DNA of 64,000 bases from Nonlabens ulvanivorans (GTDB lineage: Bacteria > Bacteroidota > Bacteroidia > Flavobacteriales > Flavobacteriaceae): contig NZ_JPJI01000032.1 in NCBI RefSeq assembly GCF_000732625.1, forward strand, positions 620,001 through 684,000. Reading direction: 5' to 3'. This document shows positions 17,546 through 26,900 of the stretch, piece by piece. The position numbers were made by a program, and so were the translations under genes. Numbering within the stretch: the stretch's first letter is position 1; every line of letters starts with the position of its first letter. The notes under the pieces were generated by a model. That model ran no database searches. It saw only the letters and a list, made by a program, of their open reading frames with translations, and was not told where the DNA came from.

Positions 17546-20500
17546 ATGAAATTGAAATTACTCTTATTATCCATGTTAATGTCTTTAACATGTATAATGA
17601 CACAAGCGCAACCGCCCAATGACACCTTTGCTGGTGCCATACCTATAACAATTCCTGTTCAAGGAGCAACTTCTCCGCAGTTCACGTTGCCATTTACTAC
17701 AGATGGTACAACGGATAGTGGACAGGATAACGTAGGTTGTTCAGCCTCTGGTAATGACCAATTCTTTACATGGACAGCTACAGAGCTTACTTTGACATTT
17801 ACATCTTTAAATCCTGGAAGTCCTGGAATTGCTATTTATGATGCTGTTTCGGGAACTCAGATTAGTTGTTCAAATACGTTCGTAACTAATGCTTTGCAGT
17901 CTGGATGGGCTTTAGGTGATAACCTTGTAATTCAGATCTATGATTTCAATGGCTCTAGTGCAGACGTTGCCTTTGATTTGTTTACAATACCATGTCCGGC
18001 GCCTAGCGGTTTAAGCGAGGTTGAAGGAGCAACATCAGCTGATGTTTCATGGACTAATAACTCTACATCTACAGATACGGTATTAGAATATGGACTAGAC
18101 CCATTGACGGCTGGTACAGGTACAATCATAAATATTCCTGGTGGAGCAACCACGGTTAATATACCAGGTTTATCTCCAGAAACAGATTATGAATACATTT
18201 TAACCCAAGACTGTTCTGCTGCTGGAAACGGAAGCTCAGTTGCTGCTACTGGTTCATTTACTACTACTGCGTTATGTCCATTACCTACATCTTTTGCAGC
18301 TTCTAATATTACTGCTACAACATTAGACTTAAGTTGGGTAAATACTAGTTCTTCTACTGTTTCTTCTGTAGAATATGGAGTTGATGGCTTTACAATAGGA
18401 TCAGGTACAGTGGTTGCTGCTGGTGCTAACAGCGCAAGTATCACTGGATTGATGCCTAATACAGACTATGATTTTTATGTAACACAAGATTGTACTTCAG
18501 CTACAAATGGATTATCTGTTACAGAAGGTCCGTTAAGTGTTGAAACATTATGTGCTGCTTTTGTTCCAGATTATTTAGAAACTTTTGACAGTTTTGTGCC
18601 TAATTGTTGGGAAGAAGCATCTAATGGGGACTTAACGACTGGACCTACGACATTTGGTTCTGGAGATTGGGGATCTGAAGAATTTGCTCATGCAGCAACT
18701 TCTGGTGGTGGTGCTGTAAATGTTAATCTTTTTAATGCAAACACTTCTGACTGGGTTTTAAGTCCATTATTTGACTTATCGGCTGGTGGCTATGAAGTAA
18801 ATCTTGATGTCGCTCTTACTAGTTATAACAGCACTGCTGCTGACGTAATGGGATCTGATGATGAGGTTGTGCTAGCTTATACTTTAGATGGTTCTACATG
18901 GACAGCAATTCAAACTTGGACAGCTGCAAATCAACCTGCAACTGCTGGTGAAACATTTAATGCAGACATTTCTACCATTACAGGTAGTACCGTTCAATTT
19001 GGTATTTATGCTAGTGAAGGAACAGTTGATGATACAGAGGATTATGATTTCCATATCGATAATTTTCAAGTGAGAACAATACCTAGCTGTTTAGATTCTA
19101 ATAATTTACAGTTAGTATCTGCAACTCAAACAACAGCAGATATAACATGGGATAGTAATAATTCTGGTACAGCTGGTAATTTTGAATACTTACTGGATAC
19201 TGCAAATTCTTATCCTACAGGACCAGGCGCGATGGTAGCTCCTACTGGTACTTTAACTGGTGTAACAGGTACGACTTTACCTGTAGCGCAAGCTGGACAA
19301 ATTACAGGATTAATGCCTAGTACAGATTATGATGTATATATAAGAGAAATCTGTACAGGAACTGATACTAGTCCATGGTCTGCCGCACTTGCTTTTACTA
19401 CTGCTTGTGCACCAATAACTGATTTTAATGAAGATTTTGATAGTGTGTCTACACCAGATTTACCTTCTTGTTGGTCATTCTTTGCGACTGATATAGCTAC
19501 GGGAACAGATCCTTATGTAAGAACTTCAACTTCTGCAGACAACTCTGCACCTAACGGTGTCCAGTTATATAGCGGTAGTGCAAACGGTACTACAATTCCT
19601 GCTGATGTTTTATTAATTTCACCAGTGTTAAGTAACCTTAATGCAGGTACGCACAGAGTAAAATTCTTTGCAGATATCACGGTGGCTACTTCTACTGTTG
19701 AAGTTGGTACAATGACTGATCCTAATGATCCTACGACATTTACTGCATTGGGGACATTTTCACCTACAACCACGCATACTGAGTATATTCAGAATTTTGA
19801 TACATATGCAGGTACTGATACCTATATCGCCTTTAAACATGTGTTTGCTTCTACTTTTGATAATTTGTATTTAGACAATATAGTTTGGGAAATGATCCCA
19901 GCATGTCAAGCACCTTTAGATATCACATTATTATCTGCTACAGATACTATGGCAACTATTGGCTGGACTAATAACAACGGATCTACCGTTTCTAGCATCA
20001 CTTATGGTCCTGTTGGTTTTGATCCTACTATGACTGGAACAACAGTTGCTGGTGGAGCAGATACGGCAACCATAACTGGTTTAACAGGTGAGACTAACTA
20101 TGATTTTTATGTAACGCAGGATTGTAGTGCTACAGGTGATGGTTTATCAACTCAATCAGGTCCTCTTAGTATACAAACTCCTTGTGCTGCGATAGCTGCA
20201 CCTTATTTTGTAGACTTTGAAAACTTTTCAGCTGCAACATCTGGTTTTGTAAATGATCAATGTTGGAATGAAATAAGCTCTGGTGCTTATGATTGGGCTA
20301 TAGATAATGCAGGAGGAACAGGTTCTTCTAACACTGGTCCTTCAGGAGCGTTTAGTGGTACTACATTTATGTTTGTTGAAGCAAGTAATGGGTCTAATGG
20401 AGATGTTGCTACTGTGCTTTCAAGAGCTGTAGATTTATCAGCGCTTACTGCACCATCAGTTACTTTCTATTATCATATGTATGGAGCATTTATTACTGAT

Positions 20501-22675
20501 TTAACAGTAGCAGTTTCTACAGATAATGGAGCAACTTTTACAACAGAATTGACAATTACTGGTCAACAACAAACAGCATCTGCAGATCCATGGGAACAAG
20601 CTATTATTGATTTGTCTAGTTATGCCGGACAAACAGTTATTGTAGCGTTTACAACTTCTAAGTCTACCATGACAGGTAATACCTATGAAGGAGATGTTTC
20701 AATTGATGATGTTAGTTTTGATGAATTACCAACATGTAACGATGTGTCTAGTGTAACAGTTGATTCTGTAACAGCAGATTCTATAACAGTAAGCTGGACA
20801 GAAAATAGTATTCCACCAGCGACTGCTTGGGAAATTATAGCGGTACCATCAGGAGATCCTGCACCTGCTGTAGGAACTTCTAATGCAACATCAAACCCAT
20901 TTGTTATCATGGCGCTTACTGCAGAGACAGCTTATGACGTGTATGTGAGATCTGACTGTAGTACAACTTTTGTGGGACCTATTACAGCAACTACAGATTG
21001 TGCTGTAATTGTACCAGATGCGTTAGAAACCTTTGATACTTTTGTTCCTAACTGTTGGGAAGAAGCATCTGATGGTGATTTAACTACAGGTCCTACAGGA
21101 TTTGGTTCAGGAGATTGGAGTTCTGAAGAATTTGCACATAACGCTACAAGTGGTGGTGGTGCTGTAAATATCAACTTATATCGTAATGTAGCCTCTGATT
21201 GGGTTATATCTCCATTGTATGACCTGTCTGCAGGTGGATATGAATTAAATTTAGATGTTGCGGTAACTGACTATAATAGTTCAGCAGCTGGTGTAATGGG
21301 ATCTGATGATCAAGTTGTTCTTGTTTATACTACTGATGGTACTACATGGACCGCATTACAGACATGGGATGTTAGTAATCAACCAGCAACTGCTGGTGAG
21401 ACTTATAATGACGCCTTAACAGGTATTACAAGTGCGACTGTAAGGTTTGCAATATATGCTACAGACGGTGCAGTTGATGATGCAGGAATTGATTATGATT
21501 TCCACATTGATAACTTCCAGGTGAGAACTCCACCTTCATGTCCGGATACTTCTAACCTTACTTTAGTAAATAATACAGATGTTGCCGCGACAATAAACTT
21601 TGATAGTGGTAACGCTACAAGTGCCGGTAACTATGAGTACTCGTTAACAACCGTTGCAGGTACTGCACCAGCAGTTTCGGGAGCTTGGACAGACGTAGCA
21701 GGAGCGATGCCTAATGTTACTTATACTATTAATGGTCTTACAGCTCAAACAGAATACTTTGTTCATGTTAGAGAAGTTTGTGCCGTTGGTGATGAAAGTG
21801 CGTGGAGTACAACGCCTATAAACTTTACAACAGATTGTGGTGCAGTAACTATGTTCCCAGCAGTAACTGACTTTACTAATAATGTGCCTAATGCATGCTG
21901 GAGTGAAGCTGGCGATGGTGAAATAGCAACTGGACCTACTGGTGTAGGAGCTTCTAACTGGAAAGATGGTCGTGCATATACTAATGGTGTAGGAACAGTA
22001 GTTCCTAGTAACGTAATGAACCTTTATAGACTAGGTGATCGTGAGTGGTTAATTTCTGAAACTTATGATTTAACTAGTTTAACTACTAAGGTTTTAACTG
22101 TTGAAGTTGCTGTTACCGATTATGCTTTCAGCGGAACTTCTACAGCTGCAGATACCGGTGTAATGGGATCTGATGATTCAGTAGATTTATTAATTACTGT
22201 TGATAGTGGATTAACATGGACATCACTTGATGCGTGGAATGTTGGAAATCAACCAGCTGTAACAGGAGATAGTTATTTCTATGACTTAGCTGCTTATTCT
22301 GGTACGGTACAGTTTGCATTTTTAGCTAGCGATGGTGCGGCAGATGATACTGAAGATTATGATTTCCACGTAAGTAGATTTGTTGTAGATGCAACTGCAG
22401 GAAATGAAGATATTGCGTTAGAAAATTCAGTGTCCTTATATCCTAATCCTGTATCGGGAGATATGATGACTATCAACCTAGGTAACGTGCCGGCTAGTAA
22501 AGTTTCTATTGCGATCTTTAATACATTAGGTCAGCAAGTAATGACTAGAGAATTTGACAATGTATCAAATAACACTATAGTAATGGACAACTTAAGTTCA
22601 CTTACTTCAGGAGTATATCTTTTAAATATTTCTAACGGTGATTCTACCGCTGTGAAACGTTTTATTAAACAATAG
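17546..22675 (+). CDS. giant secreted fibronectin-III mosaic protein with T9SS type A sorting tail
   Basis: A 1709-residue secreted protein with a signal peptide ending near MTQAQ. Fibronectin type III modules (starting about 150, 245, 520, 790, 1060, 1335; recurring SADVSWTNN, LSPETDYEY, YDFYVTQDC) alternate with MAM/jelly-roll-like domains that open with ETFDSFVPNCWEEAS and close with DYDFHIDNFQVRT. That domain occurs at about 339-515 and again at about 1156-1332, with a diverged third copy at about 1438-1616. The last about 80 residues are a type A sorting domain (SVSLYPNPVSG, GVYLLNISNG). A surface adhesin or carbohydrate-binding role is inferred; no catalytic motif was seen. Confidence 0.85.
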   Translation: MKLKLLLLSMLMSLTCIMTQAQPPNDTFAGAIPITIPVQGATSPQFTLPFTTDGTTDSGQDNVGCSASGNDQFFTWTATELTLTFTSLNPGSPGIAIYDAVSGTQISCSNTFVTNALQSGWALGDNLVIQIYDFNGSSADVAFDLFTIPCPAPSGLSEVEGATSADVSWTNNSTSTDTVLEYGLDPLTAGTGTIINIPGGATTVNIPGLSPETDYEYILTQDCSAAGNGSSVAATGSFTTTALCPLPTSFAASNITATTLDLSWVNTSSSTVSSVEYGVDGFTIGSGTVVAAGANSASITGLMPNTDYDFYVTQDCTSATNGLSVTEGPLSVETLCAAFVPDYLETFDSFVPNCWEEASNGDLTTGPTTFGSGDWGSEEFAHAATSGGGAVNVNLFNANTSDWVLSPLFDLSAGGYEVNLDVALTSYNSTAADVMGSDDEVVLAYTLDGSTWTAIQTWTAANQPATAGETFNADISTITGSTVQFGIYASEGTVDDTEDYDFHIDNFQVRTIPSCLDSNNLQLVSATQTTADITWDSNNSGTAGNFEYLLDTANSYPTGPGAMVAPTGTLTGVTGTTLPVAQAGQITGLMPSTDYDVYIREICTGTDTSPWSAALAFTTACAPITDFNEDFDSVSTPDLPSCWSFFATDIATGTDPYVRTSTSADNSAPNGVQLYSGSANGTTIPADVLLISPVLSNLNAGTHRVKFFADITVATSTVEVGTMTDPNDPTTFTALGTFSPTTTHTEYIQNFDTYAGTDTYIAFKHVFASTFDNLYLDNIVWEMIPACQAPLDITLLSATDTMATIGWTNNNGSTVSSITYGPVGFDPTMTGTTVAGGADTATITGLTGETNYDFYVTQDCSATGDGLSTQSGPLSIQTPCAAIAAPYFVDFENFSAATSGFVNDQCWNEISSGAYDWAIDNAGGTGSSNTGPSGAFSGTTFMFVEASNGSNGDVATVLSRAVDLSALTAPSVTFYYHMYGAFITDLTVAVSTDNGATFTTELTITGQQQTASADPWEQAIIDLSSYAGQTVIVAFTTSKSTMTGNTYEGDVSIDDVSFDELPTCNDVSSVTVDSVTADSITVSWTENSIPPATAWEIIAVPSGDPAPAVGTSNATSNPFVIMALTAETAYDVYVRSDCSTTFVGPITATTDCAVIVPDALETFDTFVPNCWEEASDGDLTTGPTGFGSGDWSSEEFAHNATSGGGAVNINLYRNVASDWVISPLYDLSAGGYELNLDVAVTDYNSSAAGVMGSDDQVVLVYTTDGTTWTALQTWDVSNQPATAGETYNDALTGITSATVRFAIYATDGAVDDAGIDYDFHIDNFQVRTPPSCPDTSNLTLVNNTDVAATINFDSGNATSAGNYEYSLTTVAGTAPAVSGAWTDVAGAMPNVTYTINGLTAQTEYFVHVREVCAVGDESAWSTTPINFTTDCGAVTMFPAVTDFTNNVPNACWSEAGDGEIATGPTGVGASNWKDGRAYTNGVGTVVPSNVMNLYRLGDREWLISETYDLTSLTTKVLTVEVAVTDYAFSGTSTAADTGVMGSDDSVDLLITVDSGLTWTSLDAWNVGNQPAVTGDSYFYDLAAYSGTVQFAFLASDGAADDTEDYDFHVSRFVVDATAGNEDIALENSVSLYPNPVSGDMMTINLGNVPASKVSIAIFNTLGQQVMTREFDNVSNNTIVMDNLSSLTSGVYLLNISNGDSTAVKRFIKQ

Positions 22676-22693
22676 ACTTAATTCTATTCAATT

Positions 22694-22722
22694 AAAAAGG
22701 AGCTCAATTTGAGCTCCTTTTT
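22694..22722 (+). terminator. strong terminator after the first FN3 mosaic gene (convergent side)
   Basis: Inverted repeat AAAAAGGAGCTCAA (22694-22707) and TTGAGCTCCTTTTT (22709-22722), with T runs on both strands, so it could also serve trhO. It is followed 8 bp later by a palindrome copy. The core GGAGCTC is shared with the terminator of the paralogous gene at 28991. Confidence 0.85.
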
Positions 22723-22730
22723 TGTTTTAT

Positions 22731-22748
22731 ACGCTTTCGCGAAAGCGG
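22731..22748. repeat. GCTTTCGCGAAAGC palindrome, copy 5 (after terminator, convergent genes)
   Basis: ACGCTTTCGCGAAAGCGG, 8 bp beyond the terminator at 22694-22722. Confidence 0.95.
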
Positions 22749-22764
22749 AATTTTAAAATAATTA

Positions 22765-23796
22765 TTACTTTTTAAATACTAGTTTTTCTGATCTACCTTT
22801 TTTGAAAATCTTATTACTATTATATTTTCCGGCACGTAATTTCTTTTGTTCTTCGATAGGTAGTTGAATGATTTCTTTGCATTCATCGCTACAGCAATTT
22901 TCCATTTTGTCTTTGCAAGAATTACATTGAATAAATAAAAGGTGACAGGCTTCATTTGCACAGTTGGTGTGCAGGTCAAATGGAGTGCCACATTGATGGC
23001 AATTTGCAATGACTTCATCACTGATTTTTTCAGCCAGTCTGTGGTCAAATACAAAGTTCTTGCCTTTAAACTTGTTCTCAAGACCTTGCTCAGTGACCTG
23101 CCTATGATATTCTATAATTCCACCTTCTAGTTGGTAGACGTCCTTAAAGCCTTTATGCTTGTAGTAAGCACTAGCCTTTTCACAACGTATTCCACCAGTA
23201 CAATACATCACTAGTTTTTTATCTTCTTTGTGGTCTTTAAGTTTATCCTCAATATAATCTAGACTATCTCTAAAAGTGTCCACATCTGGCGTCCAAGCAT
23301 TTTTAAAATGACCTATTTCAGACTCATAATGGTTGCGCATATCTACCAGTACTGTGTCTGGATCAGCTATTAATTCATTAAACGCTGTTGCATCTACGTG
23401 AATTCCTTTATTGGTAACATCAAAGGTTTCGTCGTTTAAGCCATCTGCTACAATCTTGTTACGCACCTTAACTTTAAGTTTTAGAAAACTTTCATTATCC
23501 TGCTCTCTAGCAATATTAAGACGTACATTTTCTAGAAAATCTATACTATCTACAAAAGACTTGAACTCTTCAAAGCGGTCTCCCGGAACTGAGAGTTGTG
23601 CATTAATCCCTTCATGAGCAACATATATTCTTCCCAGCACATCCATAGGATGCCAGTGTAAAAATAAGTGATCTCTAAAGAGTTGTGGATTACCGATCTG
23701 GTGGTACTGATAGAAAGATATCGTTAACCGCTCTTTTCCAGCGGCACGTATAAGTTCTCTTCTTTCTTCAGCACTTAATTTGTTATACAGTTGCAT
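22765..23796 (-). CDS. trhO: tRNA uridine(34) hydroxylase, rhodanese family
   Basis: Oxygen-dependent formation of 5-hydroxyuridine at the tRNA wobble position, as known for the YceA/TrhO family. The 343 residues start at ATG 23796 (MQLYNKLSAEER). An N-terminal acylphosphatase-like domain (FYQYHQI, HEGINAQLSVP) precedes the rhodanese domain (about 120-220), with catalytic Cys in CTGGIRCEKAS. A Cys-rich C-terminal zinc-type segment follows (CHQCG, CNSCKDKMENCC). A TACCTTTG promoter element (plus 23824-23831) lies 27 nt upstream of the start, which excludes the longer reading frame. Confidence 0.92.
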   Translation of the reverse strand: MQLYNKLSAEERRELIRAAGKERLTISFYQYHQIGNPQLFRDHLFLHWHPMDVLGRIYVAHEGINAQLSVPGDRFEEFKSFVDSIDFLENVRLNIAREQDNESFLKLKVKVRNKIVADGLNDETFDVTNKGIHVDATAFNELIADPDTVLVDMRNHYESEIGHFKNAWTPDVDTFRDSLDYIEDKLKDHKEDKKLVMYCTGGIRCEKASAYYKHKGFKDVYQLEGGIIEYHRQVTEQGLENKFKGKNFVFDHRLAEKISDEVIANCHQCGTPFDLHTNCANEACHLLFIQCNSCKDKMENCCSDECKEIIQLPIEEQKKLRAGKYNSNKIFKKGRSEKLVFKK

Positions 23797-23823
23797 GCTA
23801 TAAACATTTTTAGTGTTGAGCGG

Positions 23824-23831
23824 CAAAGGTA
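23824..23831 (-). promoter_or_regulatory. -7 promoter element (TACCTTTG) of trhO
   Basis: Minus-strand TACCTTTG matches TAnnTTTG and ends 27 nt before the ATG at 23796. The -33 region is weak (GTT at the expected place). Confidence 0.5.
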
Positions 23832-23996
23832 ATATTTTAAATAAAAATAGAACTTGACTCAATTTTGATTATGAATCATTAAAAATCAGGTAGATAGACG
23901 ATAATTTAGGTGCTTTAACAAAAAATTAAGGCTTGTAGGTGTGGAACTACAAAAATGATATACCTTAATAGCTTGATAAATTATAAATCAACCAAA

Positions 23997-26900
23997 ATGA
24001 AAATAAAATTACTATTAGCTTTACTTTTTATGTCTATTGGAGTACAGGCACAGCTGTGTACAGATACAAATACGGCCTCTGGGGATGATAATGATCCTGT
24101 AGTCGTGAGTTTTAGCACTTTTACCTGTGCTCAAGGACAACCTTTAACTAGTTTGTCATTGACTACAACAAATACTTCGAGTAATTGTAATAGTTGGTAT
24201 TCCTATATCATAAGTGTAACACATGCTGGTGGTACTGAAACTACAACAGGTAATTGTAATGTAACCGATTTAGATATTGCAACCTTCAATGGGGCATCCA
24301 TTAATTTGAATACGGTAACAGATATAAGTATTACATCTTTTGATGATGACAACTATGCCGCAGGAGATAGTGTTACTATAAATGCTTCCTTACAGATAGG
24401 TTTTGTTCCGCCTACATGTCCACTTCCTACAGCACTTACATCATTAATGATAACGGATTCAAGTGCTGACTTAAGCTGGACAGCAGGAGGTATTGAAGTG
24501 CTATGGGATGTTGAATACGGTTCTACAGGTTTCACATTAGGAAGTGGAACATTAATAAATGATACTACAAATAATCCTTATAGTGTATCTGGATTATCAG
24601 CAAATACTTCCTATGACTTCTATGTAAAAGCGAAGTGTTCACCGACTGAAGAAAGTTCTTGGGCAGGACCTTTTAGTTTTACAACTAGTTGTGCTTTATT
24701 CAATATTCCTTTCAGTGAAAATTTTGATAGTTCAACTACTGGAAGTTCTTCTAATACAAATGCTCCTAATTGTTGGAGTTTTATAGATTCGGGATCTGGT
24801 TACGTTTATGTTTATGATAATTCTGCAACAAATGTTCAGTCCGGAGCGAAGTCTTATCGTTTTTACAATGGATTGGATTCTTCTGGAGATTATATGCTTA
24901 TTTCTCCTGAAATAGCTGAGTTGACTACTGACGGAGTGCAAGTACAGTTTAGTGCTAAAGGAGCTAATGGACAAGAGCTAGAATTAGGTACAATTACTGA
25001 TCCCAATAATGCTTCCACCTTCACGGTTGTAGCTACTACTACTTTAACATCTTCATCCTTTGAAGATATAGAAATAAATATCCCAACTAGCACAGACTCA
25101 TTCTTTGCAGTAAGACATGGTCAGACTGGTACTTATGATTCTTATTATTTAGATGATTTTAGTTTTAATGCACTACCATCATGTGTGCCTCCTACAGGTT
25201 TAACAGCATCAAACATTATGTCTTCATCTGCTGACCTCTCTTGGGCGAGCGGTGGTAGTGGAGAATCATCTTGGGAAGTAGAATATGGAGCAGATGGATT
25301 TACTCAAGGATCTGGTACGACTATAACTCCGGCAACTAACCCAGTAAATACAACAGGTTTAATGTCTAATACTGATTATGATTACTATGTAAGAGCATTT
25401 TGTGGAGCAAGTGATTATAGTGAATGGGTAGGTCCATTTAGTTTTACAACTCTTTGTGCTGCTGAAATCCCAGATTATTTAGAAGATTTTTCTTCTTACA
25501 TTCCAAGTTGTTGGGTAGAAGCTGTTGACGGTGATCCTGTAAATGGTCCAAGTTCTTTAGGCTCTAGTCTATGGGCTGAAGAAGAGTTTGCACATTTAGG
25601 ATCAGGTCTTGGTGGAGTGAACGTAAATATTTATCTAACAGGCGATATAGAGTGGTTATTATCACCACAGTTTGATTTAAGCGCTGGTGGATACGAAATT
25701 AATCTTGACGTGGCTTTCACTGACTATGATGACACTACACAAGGTGTTTTTGATTCTGATGATGATGTGAGACTTCTTTATACATTAGATGGAGTTACTT
25801 GGAATACTATTGTACAATGGAATGCAGCAAATGGAAATACACCGGCTGCTGGTGGTGAAACTTTTAATGCTGACTTATCTGCGATCACAGGATCCAATGT
25901 TCAGTTTGCAATTTATTCTGATGAAGGAGCTACGGCATCTGGTGATAAAGACTTTCACATTGATAATTTTCAAGTACGAACAATACCTTCTTGTCAAGAG
26001 CCTACCAATTTAGCAGTAACAAATATTACGGCAACATCTGCTGACTTAGCTTGGACTGTTAGTGGAAGCGCTGAAACGATGTGGGATGTTGAGTATGGGA
26101 TTACAGGCTTTACACAAGGTGGAGTAGCAAGTACAATAGTAGATAACACCTCAAATAATCCTTACAATGCAAGTAGCTTAACAGAAAGTACAGATTATGA
26201 CTTTTATGTTAGAGCCCACTGTGGAGTTGGTAATGAAAGTACATGGGCAGGACCTTTTAGCTTTTCTACTCCAGCATCTTGTTTAATTCCTACCGCATTA
26301 TCTGCTGCAAATATTACGGCAACATCTGTAGACCTTTCTTGGACTAGCGGTGGTAGTGGTGAAGCATCATGGGAAGTTGAATACGGTGTTGATGGCTTTA
26401 CTCAAGGAGCTGGTAATATTATTACTCCAGCTACAAACCCTTACAATTTAAATGGATTAACAGCAAATACTGCTTATGACTATTACGTAAGGGCAAATTG
26501 CGGTGGTGGAGATTTTAGTGAATGGGTTGGTCCATATAGTTTTACTACAGCATGTATTGCAATTTCTAGTTTTCCTGCGTTTGAAGATTTTGAGGCTAAT
26601 AATAATTGTCTAGACTCTCAGGTTACTACTGGCACTACAGGATGGGTTAGAGATGCATCAGGTGGTAGTGGAGATATATCTAGTTCATATGATGGATTAG
26701 GTTTTATGGAAAAAAATTATACTTCCTCTGTGGCAGAGTTTTACTCTGAACCATATGATTTATCAAGTGAGTCAGGAAATTTTAGAATTAACGTCTGGTT
26801 ACATAGGCATGGAAGTGCGCATATAAATGATAATTATGACATCTATTTCAATAGCAGTAAATCACTTACTGGAGCTACTTTAATTAGCTCAATGAAATCA